Shown here in pieces: positions 6,672 through 12,635 of a DNA stretch of 20,647 nt (position 1 is the first letter of the stretch; each line of letters opens with the position of its first letter). The DNA is from a virus. The position numbers and the translations under genes are program-made. Location: positions 1-20,647 of IMG/VR virus record IMGVR_UViG_3300046385_000050. One strand, 5' to 3'. The notes under the pieces are model-generated. The model was not told the origin of the DNA and did no database searches. It was given only the letters and a program-made list of their open reading frames with translations.

Positions 6672-6889
6672 GGGCGACCTTTCAACAACCACATTACCAC
6701 GTCTTCTTTGTCAACAAGGCAAACATCTTTGGAGAACTTGGTAACTGCTCGAGTAGTATTACTTTTGTCCATTAGGATCATTTTCAAACTACCACGGCCG
6801 TTTTCACGAGCTTTACCTAAGCCTTTGACTTGATAGATGTTGCTGTAAAAAACAACATAGTCATCAACTTTGATCTCACGATCAATCAT
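6668..6889 (-). CDS. Hypothetical protein, 73 aa, small beta-barrel-like
   Basis: The product begins MIDREIKVDDYVVFYSNIYQ and reads as a small beta barrel (V-DDYVVFYSN-YQVKGLGKA), ending in a hydrophobic helix EDVVMWLLKG. The family pattern is that of small phage proteins without known function. The start is uncertain: ATG at 6887-6889 or GTG at 6899-6901, the latter having AGAGG at a better distance and overlapping the upstream gene. Confidence 0.75.
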   Translation of the reverse strand: MIDREIKVDDYVVFYSNIYQVKGLGKARENGRGSLKMILMDKSNTTRAVTKFSKDVCLVDKEDVVMWLLKGRP

Positions 6890-6890
6890 G

Positions 6891-7229
6891 TCAGTTAGCA
6901 CCGCACACCTCTGTTATGTGTTTACATGCACCGCGGAATGTAAATCCCGGGCAAGTGCAAGTCTTTGCATCTGGATCAATTTCATACACTGCACCTTTTG
7001 AACCTTCAACGCGGATCATGTTAGACTTGATCTTGGCTTTGAATGGATTCATCTTTAGTGCTTCAAACTTACGACCACGCTTGTCAAGGCGGAGTGGATT
7101 CTTAAAGTAAAACGCTTCACCTGCGCCCCACTTGATGTAAGCAACTGCTTTGTCGCCGTCCATGAGATACACATGGTTGGCCTGCACTGTTGCATCTTTC
7201 CAAACTGTTGTTTCGCGAACTGCTATCAT
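6891..7229 (-). CDS. SWIM zinc finger protein, 112 aa
   Basis: The C-terminus holds a SWIM motif, CTCPGFTFRGACKHI: Cys91, Cys93, Cys102 and His104 in the C-x-C...C-x-H order that binds zinc. The segment before it (MIRVEGSKGAVYEIDPDAKT) is the beta-strand part usual in SWIM domains. The N-terminal 70 residues are basic and beta-rich. SWIM domains bind DNA or proteins, often in recombination partners. AAGGGA precedes the ATG, with an ATGA overlap upstream. Its partner is unknown; it is co-transcribed with the WGR-like gene. Confidence 0.87.
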   Translation of the reverse strand: MIAVRETTVWKDATVQANHVYLMDGDKAVAYIKWGAGEAFYFKNPLRLDKRGRKFEALKMNPFKAKIKSNMIRVEGSKGAVYEIDPDAKTCTCPGFTFRGACKHITEVCGAN

Positions 7230-7390
7230 AGTGAATCCCTTAGCTTTTGTACTTTGCGGGTGATCTTGAGATACTTGGGAAACAAGTCCGAACCATAAAT
7301 GCTGCCACCTGCTTGCTGGACGATCTTGCTGGCTTCAATCTCCAAACGCATAATCTCTTCAGACTTTTGTTCACGAGTTAGGACTGCCAT
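7226..7390 (-). CDS. Hypothetical helical protein, 54 aa
   Basis: I start at the ATG at 7388-7390, which has AAGGGG at 6 bases; upstream extensions overlap the previous gene and lack a site. The product, MAVLTREQKSEEIMRLEIEA onward, looks helical with a short glycine-rich turn (QQAGGSIYGSDLF). No recognised family. It is coupled by ATGA to the SWIM gene. Confidence 0.73.
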   Translation of the reverse strand: MAVLTREQKSEEIMRLEIEASKIVQQAGGSIYGSDLFPKYLKITRKVQKLRDSL

Positions 7391-7391
7391 A

Positions 7392-7676
7392 TTAGACCCC
7401 TTTGTAGAATTGAATTTCAACTGTAAATGCAGTGACAGCAAAGCCTTTAACTTGCGGATTACTGGGGCGACGGAAACCAAACATCTTTTCGCTTGATGCT
7501 ACATCTAAATCCCAACCTGTAGCGTTTAGGATCATCATGCCAGCGATAGCAAGGATGCTCAAGGGCCAAAACAGTGCAAGGGTAAACACTACGCGGATAT
7601 CTTCATTTGGTACACGGATAGCAAACAAGCTAATGAGTACGATAACGCCTACCAAATATGCTACGATCATTTCCAT
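7392..7676 (-). CDS. Conserved phage membrane protein, 94 aa
   Basis: The start is ATG at 7674-7676, 6 bases after AGGAG; upstream in-frame codons lie in the promoter leader. Two hydrophobic segments are seen: residues 3-20 (MIVAYLVGVIVLISLFAI) and about 29-49 (VVFTLALFWPLSILAIAG). A conserved soluble tail follows (MFGFRRPSNPQVKGFAVTAF). This FWPLSILAI...MFGFRRP-NP-VKGFAVT pattern recurs in tailed phages with no assigned role. It is the first gene of its unit, under the promoter at 7710-7738. Confidence 0.82.
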   Translation of the reverse strand: MEMIVAYLVGVIVLISLFAIRVPNEDIRVVFTLALFWPLSILAIAGMMILNATGWDLDVASSEKMFGFRRPSNPQVKGFAVTAFTVEIQFYKGV

Positions 7677-7700
7677 TTGTAACTCCTGTTTGTTGCTGTC

Positions 7701-7783
7701 TATGTGTTTATTATAGTGCATTAGGGCCAAATGGTCAACCGTTTTTTAGTATTTTTGCCAGATTTTTACCAAAAAAAGTGTTG
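7701..7783. repeat. Promoter-terminator cassette repeat, copy A
   Basis: These 83 bases are nearly identical to 12091-12173. The differences are mainly 8 bases inside the promoter spacer and one after the -35. The copy covers the -10 and -35 boxes and the arm of a hairpin terminator. A shorter relative, promoter and leader only, is at about 9421-9475. Confidence 0.85.
7710..7738 (-). promoter_or_regulatory. Sigma70-type promoter for 7392-7676 and the SWIM/WGR genes
   Basis: TTGACC, a 17-base spacer and TATAAT on the minus strand. The leader, AAACACATAGACAGCAACAAACAGGAGT, is shared almost exactly with the unit at 9442-9470. Confidence 0.9.
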
Positions 7784-7802
7784 TATTTTTGCAACACTTT
7801 TT
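7771..7802 (-). terminator. Bidirectional hairpin terminator after 7816-8109
   Basis: An 11-bp stem, AAAAAGTGTTG paired with CAACACTTTTT, around a short loop, with a T tract on the minus strand (and on the plus strand). It ends the transcript from 9016-9044 just before the next promoter. Confidence 0.87.
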
Positions 7803-7815
7803 GTAGTACTAAGTA

Positions 7816-8109
7816 TTACCGGCTTAGCACTTCAAGTTGGAAGATATGTGCCAGTGCTTCTTCTAACTTTTCGTCAGGTGTAATCACATGCAGTTTTGTA
7901 AAGTGTCGATCTTTTGCTTTGTCGTAATATCGCACCTGTACAATTCGTCCACCGTTTGCTGGCAAGACACTAAAGTGGATAGCATCGTCCTGGCTACCTT
8001 CAAGTTGCTGATCGTCACGTTCAGCTTCATCATGGAAATGCAACTCGCAATCATCTTCATCGTCGCGCATTAGCCAGTTTCGAAATCTTTCTCTCAGTGA
8101 AATTTTCAT
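7816..8109 (-). CDS. Hypothetical phage protein, 97 aa
   Basis: The start is ATG at 8107-8109 (MKISLRERFRNWLMRDDEDD), with a GAAAG stretch upstream. A basic amphipathic N-terminus and an acidic linker are followed by a beta-rich domain: IHFSVLPANGGRIVQVRYYD, then LHVITPDEKLEEALAHI. This N-terminal RERFRNWLM plus GGRIVQ-R-YD--DRH--KL-VIT pattern is a repeated small tailed-phage type, role unknown. It is last in its unit. Confidence 0.8.
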   Translation of the reverse strand: MKISLRERFRNWLMRDDEDDCELHFHDEAERDDQQLEGSQDDAIHFSVLPANGGRIVQVRYYDKAKDRHFTKLHVITPDEKLEEALAHIFQLEVLSR

Positions 8110-8167
8110 TGGTATAGTTCTTTCTGGTTGTGCTTGTTTACTACCTGGGTGTCGTTTAATTGTATTA

Positions 8168-8368
8168 CTACCAATCGAAGCTTGTGTCGAGAACATCCTG
8201 GCGCTCGCTCCAATCCGAATACTCGACAATGAACGCGGTATAGTCTGCATAATCAATTTGTACCTCAATGCTGTAATCTTTTAAGTGAGCACCAACATGT
8301 GCAACATGGGTAGTTTCAAGATTGTTGGTAACTCGTGCCAGGTGCGGCCATTGCTCTGCGTATGACAT
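8168..8368 (-). CDS. Hypothetical protein, 66 aa
   Basis: The start overlaps the upstream stop as TAATG at 8368. The product begins MSYAEQWPHLARVTNNLETT and ends in an acidic aromatic segment (IVEYSDWSERQDVLDTSFDW). A mixed, soluble, probably beta-rich protein with no recognised family. Confidence 0.72.
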   Translation of the reverse strand: MSYAEQWPHLARVTNNLETTHVAHVGAHLKDYSIEVQIDYADYTAFIVEYSDWSERQDVLDTSFDW

Positions 8369-8535
8369 TATTCATCCTGTTCTGCTCTGCGACCATCAAG
8401 TTCGATTGCAAGAAGCTCTGTAAAAACATCTGTAAGACCTTGACGGTACAATGCTTTATAAATTTCAAACTCGGCTTCAAGCTCTGCGGTAGACCGTGAC
8501 CTAATGTATTCTTGCATGTCGGCCACGGATTTCAT
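8368..8535 (-). CDS. Hypothetical helical protein, 55 aa
   Basis: It is joined to both neighbours by one-base TAATG overlaps. The product, MKSVADMQEYIRSRSTAELE onward, is predominantly helical and charged, with AEFEIYKALYRQGLTDVFTE and an acidic end. No known domain. The two coupled junctions support a real gene. Confidence 0.72.
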   Translation of the reverse strand: MKSVADMQEYIRSRSTAELEAEFEIYKALYRQGLTDVFTELLAIELDGRRAEQDE

Positions 8536-8984
8536 TAAGCAGTTTCCTTTAGTGCGGCAAGTGCTTCTGCCAATGGCACCAAGCCATTCTTAACCAAACC
8601 TTCTGCACCGTAGATGCAACCTGCGTACCACACACCGTCCTTCATGATGTAGTAATACTCGGCGCCGCAATCTTCCACACGCTCCAAGAACTTGGCAAAG
8701 CTGTCATCAGTGCGGAAGTCAACATTCTTCTCGCCGCGATCACGACCGTAGAAAACAGTGATGTCATCTTGGGGCTTTTCAAAGCTGTGCTCAACACCTT
8801 CGGGGATTTCAAAATTCTTACGCAGGCTTGAAATGTCGCCAAGTGCCACAATGTGATTGGCTTGCGAGCTGTCGTAATGCTTTTGCAAAATGTCGCCGTT
8901 GTAATCCAAATAACCATCCCAGTGGCAATAAACTGATTTGCAATTGTCACCGTGCATAACACCAATTCGACTACGTGTACCCAT
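8535..8984 (-). CDS. Conserved phage protein, 149 aa (MGTRSRIG type)
   Basis: The start is preceded by AGGAG at 7 bases. The N-terminus MGTRSRIGVMHGDNCKSVYC is followed by HWDGYLDYNGDILQKHY. This MGTRSRIG...S-YCHWDGY--NG--L--HY pattern is a well-marked family in tailed phages and some bacteria, with unknown biochemistry. The middle is acidic and the C-terminus helical (LVPLAEALAALKETA). It is the first of four genes in the unit under the promoter at 9016-9044. Confidence 0.85.
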   Translation of the reverse strand: MGTRSRIGVMHGDNCKSVYCHWDGYLDYNGDILQKHYDSSQANHIVALGDISSLRKNFEIPEGVEHSFEKPQDDITVFYGRDRGEKNVDFRTDDSFAKFLERVEDCGAEYYYIMKDGVWYAGCIYGAEGLVKNGLVPLAEALAALKETA

Positions 8985-9015
8985 TTTTGACTCCTGTTTG
9001 TTGCTGTGTGTGTTT

Positions 9016-9044
9016 ATTATAGCGTATCTGGCTCAACCTGTCAA
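9016..9044 (-). promoter_or_regulatory. Sigma70-type promoter for the 8984-7816 unit
   Basis: TTGACA, a 17-base spacer and TATAAT on the minus strand. It has the common AAACACAC...CAGCAACAAACAGGAG leader. It starts just after the end of the 43-aa gene at 9054. Confidence 0.92.
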
Positions 9045-9053
9045 CTAAAGTCC

Positions 9054-9185
9054 TTACTTCTGTGCGGGCTTTTGTTTGGCTTCTTTTTGTGCAATCTTGC
9101 CGGAGTATGCGTTGGATGCTTTGTGGATAAGGCCCGTTGGGGTGATAGTAACTGTGCCAGTTGCAATTTGGTAAGTGTTTTTCAT
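9054..9185 (-). CDS. Small basic protein, 43 aa
   Basis: The start is ATG at 9183-9185, with AAAGG upstream; longer in-frame readings run through the promoter. The product is MKNTYQIATGTVTITPTGLI, then a lysine-rich end (IAQKEAKQKPAQK). No domain recognised. It has a promoter of its own at 9213-9241, so it may be made in quantity. Confidence 0.68.
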   Translation of the reverse strand: MKNTYQIATGTVTITPTGLIHKASNAYSGKIAQKEAKQKPAQK

Positions 9186-9212
9186 GTGAGCCTTTGTGTT
9201 GTTTAAGTGTTT

Positions 9213-9241
9213 ATTATACTGCGAGTTGTCCGAACTGTCAA
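9213..9241 (-). promoter_or_regulatory. Sigma70-type promoter for the 43-aa gene
   Basis: TTGACA, a 17-base spacer and TATAAT on the minus strand. The -35 lies just after the stop of the 53-aa gene at 9247, so the two units abut. Confidence 0.9.
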
Positions 9242-9246
9242 CCGTT

Positions 9247-9408
9247 TTATTGTTGTTTATTTGCAACAACTCCAGAAAACAATATTACCAGTCCTAGCAT
9301 TGCCAGGCCAAACTGTGCCATCAGATTGCAGTTAGGATCTATTTCAATGGTACCAACTGCACCAAAGACAAGCATAAATCCAATGAACATACGAATTACA
9401 CCTTGCAT
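9247..9408 (-). CDS. Small membrane protein, 53 aa, two helices
   Basis: The start is ATG at 9406-9408, with AGGAG at 6 bases. MQGVIRMFIGFMLVFGAVGT gives one membrane helix and AQFGLAMLGLVILFSGVVAN a second, joined by the polar loop EIDPNCNL. It is a single-gene unit. Inner-membrane location inferred, function unknown. Confidence 0.75.
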   Translation of the reverse strand: MQGVIRMFIGFMLVFGAVGTIEIDPNCNLMAQFGLAMLGLVILFSGVVANKQQ

Positions 9409-9441
9409 TTTTAACTCCTGTTTGTTGCTGTCTATGTGTTT

Positions 9442-9470
9442 ATTATACAGGTCCAGGGTCAAATGGTCAA
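9442..9470 (-). promoter_or_regulatory. Sigma70-type promoter for the 53-aa membrane protein
   Basis: TTGACC, a 17-base spacer and TATAAT on the minus strand. The upstream flank and leader match the cassettes at 7710 and 12100. Confidence 0.9.
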
Positions 9471-9489
9471 CCGTTTTCTGAGCTTATTT

Positions 9490-9507
9490 TGTTGTATTTT
9501 TACAACA
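9490..9507 (-). terminator. Hairpin of the GTTGTA/TACAAC family
   Basis: TGTTGTA and TACAACA pair over a 4-base loop. On the minus strand it is followed by AAAATAAGC rather than a run of T, so it is a weaker terminator than its relatives at 12161 and 13622. It sits between the end of 9551-9787 and the next promoter. Confidence 0.6.
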
Positions 9508-9550
9508 TTCGTGAAACTTTACTAAAGTATTATCTACTAAAGTACTACTT

Positions 9551-9787
9551 TTAGCCCCCAAACGCAGACACCAACCCCACAAACCCAATTGCAATTGATA
9601 CAAAATTAACTGCCATTTGTGGCTGGTTTTTTACACGAACGGACCAGATCAAAAATGCCACAGTGCCCAAGGCAAAGACCACAATATTGTAAGGATATAC
9701 ACGCGGCCCAATTGCATTCAATGAGTGCCCTGCAATAATCAACACTGCCCCGATCCACTGTAGCACTTGATCAAGATCCGGTTTCAT
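9551..9787 (-). CDS. Small membrane protein, 78 aa
   Basis: About three hydrophobic segments: VLQWIGAVLIIAGHSLNAI, YNIVVFALGTVAFLIWSV and VNFVSIAIGFVGLVSAF, with a short basic loop between the last two. The start overlaps the upstream stop as ATGA. No family assigned; it lacks holin context such as a neighbouring lysozyme. Confidence 0.75.
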   Translation of the reverse strand: MKPDLDQVLQWIGAVLIIAGHSLNAIGPRVYPYNIVVFALGTVAFLIWSVRVKNQPQMAVNFVSIAIGFVGLVSAFGG

Positions 9788-10173
9788 TCAGGCACTTTGG
9801 ATGTGTGTTTCACACTAACTGATTCAGAGTAATAGCCGTTAGACGTACCCAACCAGCGAATGTCTACATAACCCTTGAAGGTTGCAAACTTGTAGAAAGT
9901 CCATGTGTATGACTCTGGTTCATACTTAAACACATGGTCTGCAGGTGTGTCGCCTGAAGATTCCTCTGCAATTAGTATTGGTGTGTTCACCAAGTCTTCA
10001 ATGTCACCAACGATGCTTTCGATGTATACCGATTCGCAACAATCTTGTTGATGGCAAAACACATACCGGTCAGTGGCGTTTTCAAACACCAATTCATCAC
10101 CATTTACTTGCACAATAGGAAATATTGATCCCACCATGTTGCGTAATGCTTGTTCTGTTGTCAAATATCGCAT
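9784..10173 (-). CDS. DUF7448-like phage protein, 129 aa
   Basis: AAGGAT precedes the ATG. The sequence follows the DUF7448 pattern: GSIFPIVQVNGDELVFEN, YVFCHQQDCCESVYIE, GDIEDLVNTPILIAEE, TWTFYKFATFKG and RWLGTSNGYYSESV. These proteins occur across tailed phages with unknown function. The conserved HQQDCC cluster could bind a metal (inference). It sits in the operon from the promoter at 12100. Confidence 0.8.
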   Translation of the reverse strand: MRYLTTEQALRNMVGSIFPIVQVNGDELVFENATDRYVFCHQQDCCESVYIESIVGDIEDLVNTPILIAEESSGDTPADHVFKYEPESYTWTFYKFATFKGYVDIRWLGTSNGYYSESVSVKHTSKVPE

Positions 10174-10182
10174 TTTAAATCC

Positions 10183-10578
10183 TTACCATAATATGGGTTC
10201 ATGTGTGCGTTCACCTTGCAACACTTTTATCATTTCATCTTCCTTGGCATACACCAAGCGTTTACTTTCCAAGGTGGCCCAACGAACATCATGTTCAAGT
10301 TCTATCCATTTCTGTACTGCTTCGTAACTGCCCCAAGCCACAGGAGGCGTGGTATCCCGAATCCAACCAACCAGCGCCTTAAGAGCAGGAATGCTGTTAG
10401 CAGAGTGACTGCAATCCATTGCCCTCATAAAGTCATTTGCCAGTACCGCAGTAAAAAATGAACCGGGACTAAACCCACAAACAAAATAGTTGATCATGGG
10501 CTCGGCATAATCTTGTGGTACCCTCCAATCAACAAAGGTATTCAAGAATCTGTTGCGACTATAGTCTCCCAGTTTCAT
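10183..10578 (-). CDS. Conserved phage protein, 131 aa
   Basis: The start is ATG at 10576-10578, behind GGAGAG, directly after the upstream TGA. The core, PMINYFVCGFSPGSFFTAVL followed by ANDFMRAM and SHSANSIPALKALVGWI, is a recurrent phage pattern (GF-PGSFFTAVLANDF...SH-AN). The C-terminal half is helical and charged. No function assigned and no catalytic motif seen. An upstream in-frame extension has no ribosome binding site and overlaps the neighbour. Confidence 0.78.
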   Translation of the reverse strand: MKLGDYSRNRFLNTFVDWRVPQDYAEPMINYFVCGFSPGSFFTAVLANDFMRAMDCSHSANSIPALKALVGWIRDTTPPVAWGSYEAVQKWIELEHDVRWATLESKRLVYAKEDEMIKVLQGERTHEPILW

Positions 10579-10579
10579 G

Positions 10580-10729
10580 TCACTCTCCACAGATTTGAAC
10601 AATGACTTTGCCAAAGGCATGCGAGTCTTTGTAGACTTCATCCGTGTAGTCAAAGACATCGCAGTAGTCGAGGTTACTTAGATGCCTCAGATCATTTACG
10701 ATTTCCGCCACGGTTTTTATCGATCTCAT
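10580..10729 (-). CDS. Hypothetical protein, 49 aa
   Basis: The start is ATG at 10727-10729, overlapping the upstream stop as ATGA, with GGCGGTG ahead. The product is MRSIKTVAEIVNDLRHLSNL followed by an acidic-aromatic stretch (DYCDVFDYTDEVY). No family recognised. Confidence 0.65.
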   Translation of the reverse strand: MRSIKTVAEIVNDLRHLSNLDYCDVFDYTDEVYKDSHAFGKVIVQICGE

Positions 10730-11472
10730 GCTGCACCGCCTTTCTGCTCTGTGATGCCGTGGGCGGCTTCGATGGCTCGTTCTTCCACTTCCCAAACATA
10801 CATTGGGTCCCGTCCGAGGGTTCTGTATGCAAGAAACGTATCGCGGTAGGCATCTTCTGCATTCTTTGCCATACGCCCCGCCCCTTCTTTTGTCCGACTC
10901 ACACCGATAATCGAATGGAGCCGCGAGACACCATCGTGGTGAGGCGTTCTGTCTTTTTTGCCGTCTGGTGTTTTTCTGCGGTAATTACACACAGCAACAA
11001 ATACTAGACTATCAGCCACAGGCTCCTGCATAGGTGCTGGCTGTGCTACGCGATCTTTCTCAATCGCACGCGCCACAATCATTGCCTGCAACTCGGGTGA
11101 ACCGTATTGGGATGGTGCTGGCTGTGCTGCGGGTGCTGGCTGTGCTGCGGGTGGCAATGGTTGCCAGCCAATGTAAGCCGACCCATGACCGAAAATTCGA
11201 TCATCGCTGCTCGTGAAGCGCCCACCTTCGGCACAGGGTGTCCACTCGCAGACATCAACAAGCCCTTCTCCGTTTTTACAGAGAATTCTTGCGGCGTTCT
11301 TGGGCGCAGTGTCCATCGGCATCCAGCCAACAGGCTTCTGCACAGGTGCCGAAAGGGCTAGCTTGACGGCGGCGATGGCTGTGTCTACTTCTTCAAACCG
11401 GTCGTGACTGTTAGCCATTTTTTCCAACGCCTCCAACGCCATCTTCAATGCTTCGTCTTTTGTGTGTGTCAT
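10726..11472 (-). CDS. Burkholderiales-phage-type protein, 248 aa, Pro/Ala linker
   Basis: The start is ATG at 11470-11472, with GGAG at 6 bases and an ATGA overlap. The N-terminal helix (TKDEALKMALEALEKMANS) is followed by a module WMPMDTAPKNAARILCKNGE ending GWQPLPP, resembling DUF551-type modules. Next come a Pro/Ala linker with AAQPAPAAQPAP and a C-terminal region with VAVCNYRRKTPDGKKDR. This build is frequent in phages and prophages of Burkholderiales. The G+C content is visibly higher than in flanking genes, which suggests transfer. No enzyme activity can be named. Confidence 0.77.
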   Translation of the reverse strand: MTHTKDEALKMALEALEKMANSHDRFEEVDTAIAAVKLALSAPVQKPVGWMPMDTAPKNAARILCKNGEGLVDVCEWTPCAEGGRFTSSDDRIFGHGSAYIGWQPLPPAAQPAPAAQPAPSQYGSPELQAMIVARAIEKDRVAQPAPMQEPVADSLVFVAVCNYRRKTPDGKKDRTPHHDGVSRLHSIIGVSRTKEGAGRMAKNAEDAYRDTFLAYRTLGRDPMYVWEVEERAIEAAHGITEQKGGAA

Positions 11473-12017
11473 TTGTTCTCCATTTCTTTGCAAATGTGCA
11501 GTAGTTCTTCTGTTTGAGCTTCTTTTGCAGCAGCATAAGCAGCAGAAGCAGCAGAAGCAGCAGCATAAGCAGAAGCAGAAGCAACAGGGGAAGCATAAGC
11601 AGCCTCAGCAGAAGCATAAGCAGCAGCATAAGCAGCAGCACGAGCAGCAGCATAAGCCCAGGGCCTGGCTACTGAATCAGCAGCATAAGCCGCATCATAA
11701 GCCTCTTTCAACTCCGCTTCTGTAGCCAATCCATGCGCAAACTTTTCAGCCACATCCAAAGCCGCAACAGATCGCGGGTCAGTCATCAAGTGCTGAACCT
11801 GCCTTGCGCACCAAACTGCGAACAAGCGGATTTCTTTGTCTCGCCCTTCAACTGCGCGAAGGCACCAGATTGCATCATCAAGTCCGTTGCTTTCTAGCAC
11901 CGTCAGAATCGACAGAGGCTCGTCGTCTGCCTTTGTCTTTCCCAAGTGTTGGAGAAGTTTGGTCCAGCCTTCAGTGCAAGGGGATTCAGCTCGGATTTTG
12001 TTGAGAGTTGTTTTCAT
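11469..12017 (-). CDS. Phage/prophage protein with Ala-Tyr repeat tail, 182 aa
   Basis: The ATG at 12015-12017 follows AAAGGC. Residues 1-110 form a conserved module (SPCTEGWTKLLQHLGKTKAD, LESNGLDDAIWCLRAVEG, EIRLFAVWCARQVQHLMTDP) known from many proteobacterial phages and prophages, function unknown. Residues about 105-165 are low-complexity Ala-rich with Tyr (AYAAARAAAYAAAYASAEAA), probably a long helix, encoded by a GCA/GCT-type repeat tract. The repeat length varies between relatives. It is the first gene of a six-gene operon. Confidence 0.83.
   Translation of the reverse strand: MKTTLNKIRAESPCTEGWTKLLQHLGKTKADDEPLSILTVLESNGLDDAIWCLRAVEGRDKEIRLFAVWCARQVQHLMTDPRSVAALDVAEKFAHGLATEAELKEAYDAAYAADSVARPWAYAAARAAAYAAAYASAEAAYASPVASASAYAAASAASAAYAAAKEAQTEELLHICKEMENK
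11525..11700. repeat. Trinucleotide-like GCA/GCT tract coding for poly-Ala
   Basis: The plus strand shows many runs of agcagcataagcagcag units. On the minus strand these encode Ala with Tyr and Ser. The tract stays in frame and also creates long meaningless open frames on both strands. Likely prone to slippage. Confidence 0.85.
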
Positions 12018-12090
12018 GTCTAGCCTTTCTGTTGTTTGAGTCCACGTGACTCAATGGTTGATGTGTTCCATGTCTGTCCTTGCTGCTGAC

Positions 12091-12173
12091 TATGTGTTTA
12101 TTATACAGGTCCAGGGCCAAATGGTCAACCGTTTTTTGGTATTTTTGCCAGATTTTTACCAAAAAAAGTGTTG
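12091..12173. repeat. Promoter-terminator cassette repeat, copy B
   Basis: This is the near-identical partner of 7701-7783, including the shared string gccagatttttaccaaaaaa outside the promoter boxes. Confidence 0.85.
12100..12128 (-). promoter_or_regulatory. Sigma70-type promoter for the 12017-9551 operon
   Basis: TTGACC, a 17-base spacer and TATAAT on the minus strand, leaving a leader of about 75 bases before the ATG at 12017. No gene is seen in 12018-12279 apart from this promoter and the terminator at 12161-12186. Confidence 0.9.
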
Positions 12174-12186
12174 TATTTCTACAACA
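12161..12186 (-). terminator. Intrinsic terminator after 12280-12480
   Basis: On the minus strand TGTTGTA, a GAAA tetraloop and TACAACA are followed by CTTTTTTT: a compact 7-bp stem and U tract. Confidence 0.88.
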
Positions 12187-12279
12187 AATGATAGTACTTG
12201 AGTATTACCGGCTTTGCACAAGGGTTGAAATCAGCTTATTGCAGTAGTCAACACATTGCCACCGCTTTGAGGTGTGCAG

Positions 12280-12480
12280 TCAGACTACACCCAGTAAGAC
12301 CTGCAAGATGCGAATGAGTGTACCTTGTCGTGGCCGCCAAGCTTCAAAGTCCTTGCCACAATCAGTCTGCGACTGCCGTGTGGTTGTGAGCCAGACTCCC
12401 GATACAGCGCAGACGCCAGTCTCAAACGATCCGCAGCGGTGGGCACATGTCATGCATGTGCGTGGTACTGGTATGCTCAT
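12280..12480 (-). CDS. Cys-rich small protein, 66 aa
   Basis: GGGAG lies 6 bases before the ATG, and the start overlaps the previous stop as ATGA. The product has RTCMTCAHRCGSFETGVCAV, then CGKDFEAWRPRQG and a basic tail. The Cys pairs suggest a small zinc-binding fold. Similar short Cys-x2-Cys...CG--F--W-PR proteins are found in phages of Betaproteobacteria. Function unknown. It ends 94 bases before the terminator at 12161-12186. Confidence 0.75.
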   Translation of the reverse strand: MSIPVPRTCMTCAHRCGSFETGVCAVSGVWLTTTRQSQTDCGKDFEAWRPRQGTLIRILQVLLGVV

Positions 12481-12635
12481 GTTGCACTCCCGTTCTTTTC
12501 CTTGAGTTTGGTTTCGATGGCTCGGGCAAAAGCCAGCAATTGCTCATCATAAGCACTAGACTGCATCGCAATCTCCGCAAGTTCTTCTTCACTCAGCCCA
12601 ACGAATTGCCGCTGTGCTGCGGGCGGGGGTGGCTT
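12477..12635 (-). pseudogene. Out-of-frame C-terminus of the 12593-13048 gene
   Basis: This frame encodes PPPPAAQRQFVGLSEEELAE, then LLAFARAIETKLKEKN, a C-terminus typical of Burkholderiales-phage proteins with the MKQALTALE-type N-terminus found just upstream. It has no start codon of its own, and its reading continues that of 12593-13048 if one base is restored in the C-rich tract at about 12621-12632. Its TGA overlaps the next ATG (12477-12480), as expected for the true end of the gene. Confidence 0.75.

Noticed and set aside
11525-11700. CRISPR-like array
   Set aside because: The units are 3-15 bases with no spacers and stay in frame as coding sequence.
11411-11725. Leu-rich (minus) and Gln/Lys-rich (plus) open frames
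   Set aside because: Both arise from the trinucleotide-like repeat that codes for Ala/Tyr in the real gene at 11469-12017.
12272-12505. Plus-strand open frames over 12272-13091
   Set aside because: They are opposite the Cys-rich and Burkholderiales-type minus-strand genes, which have ribosome binding sites, a promoter and recognisable motifs; the long plus frames reflect high G+C.
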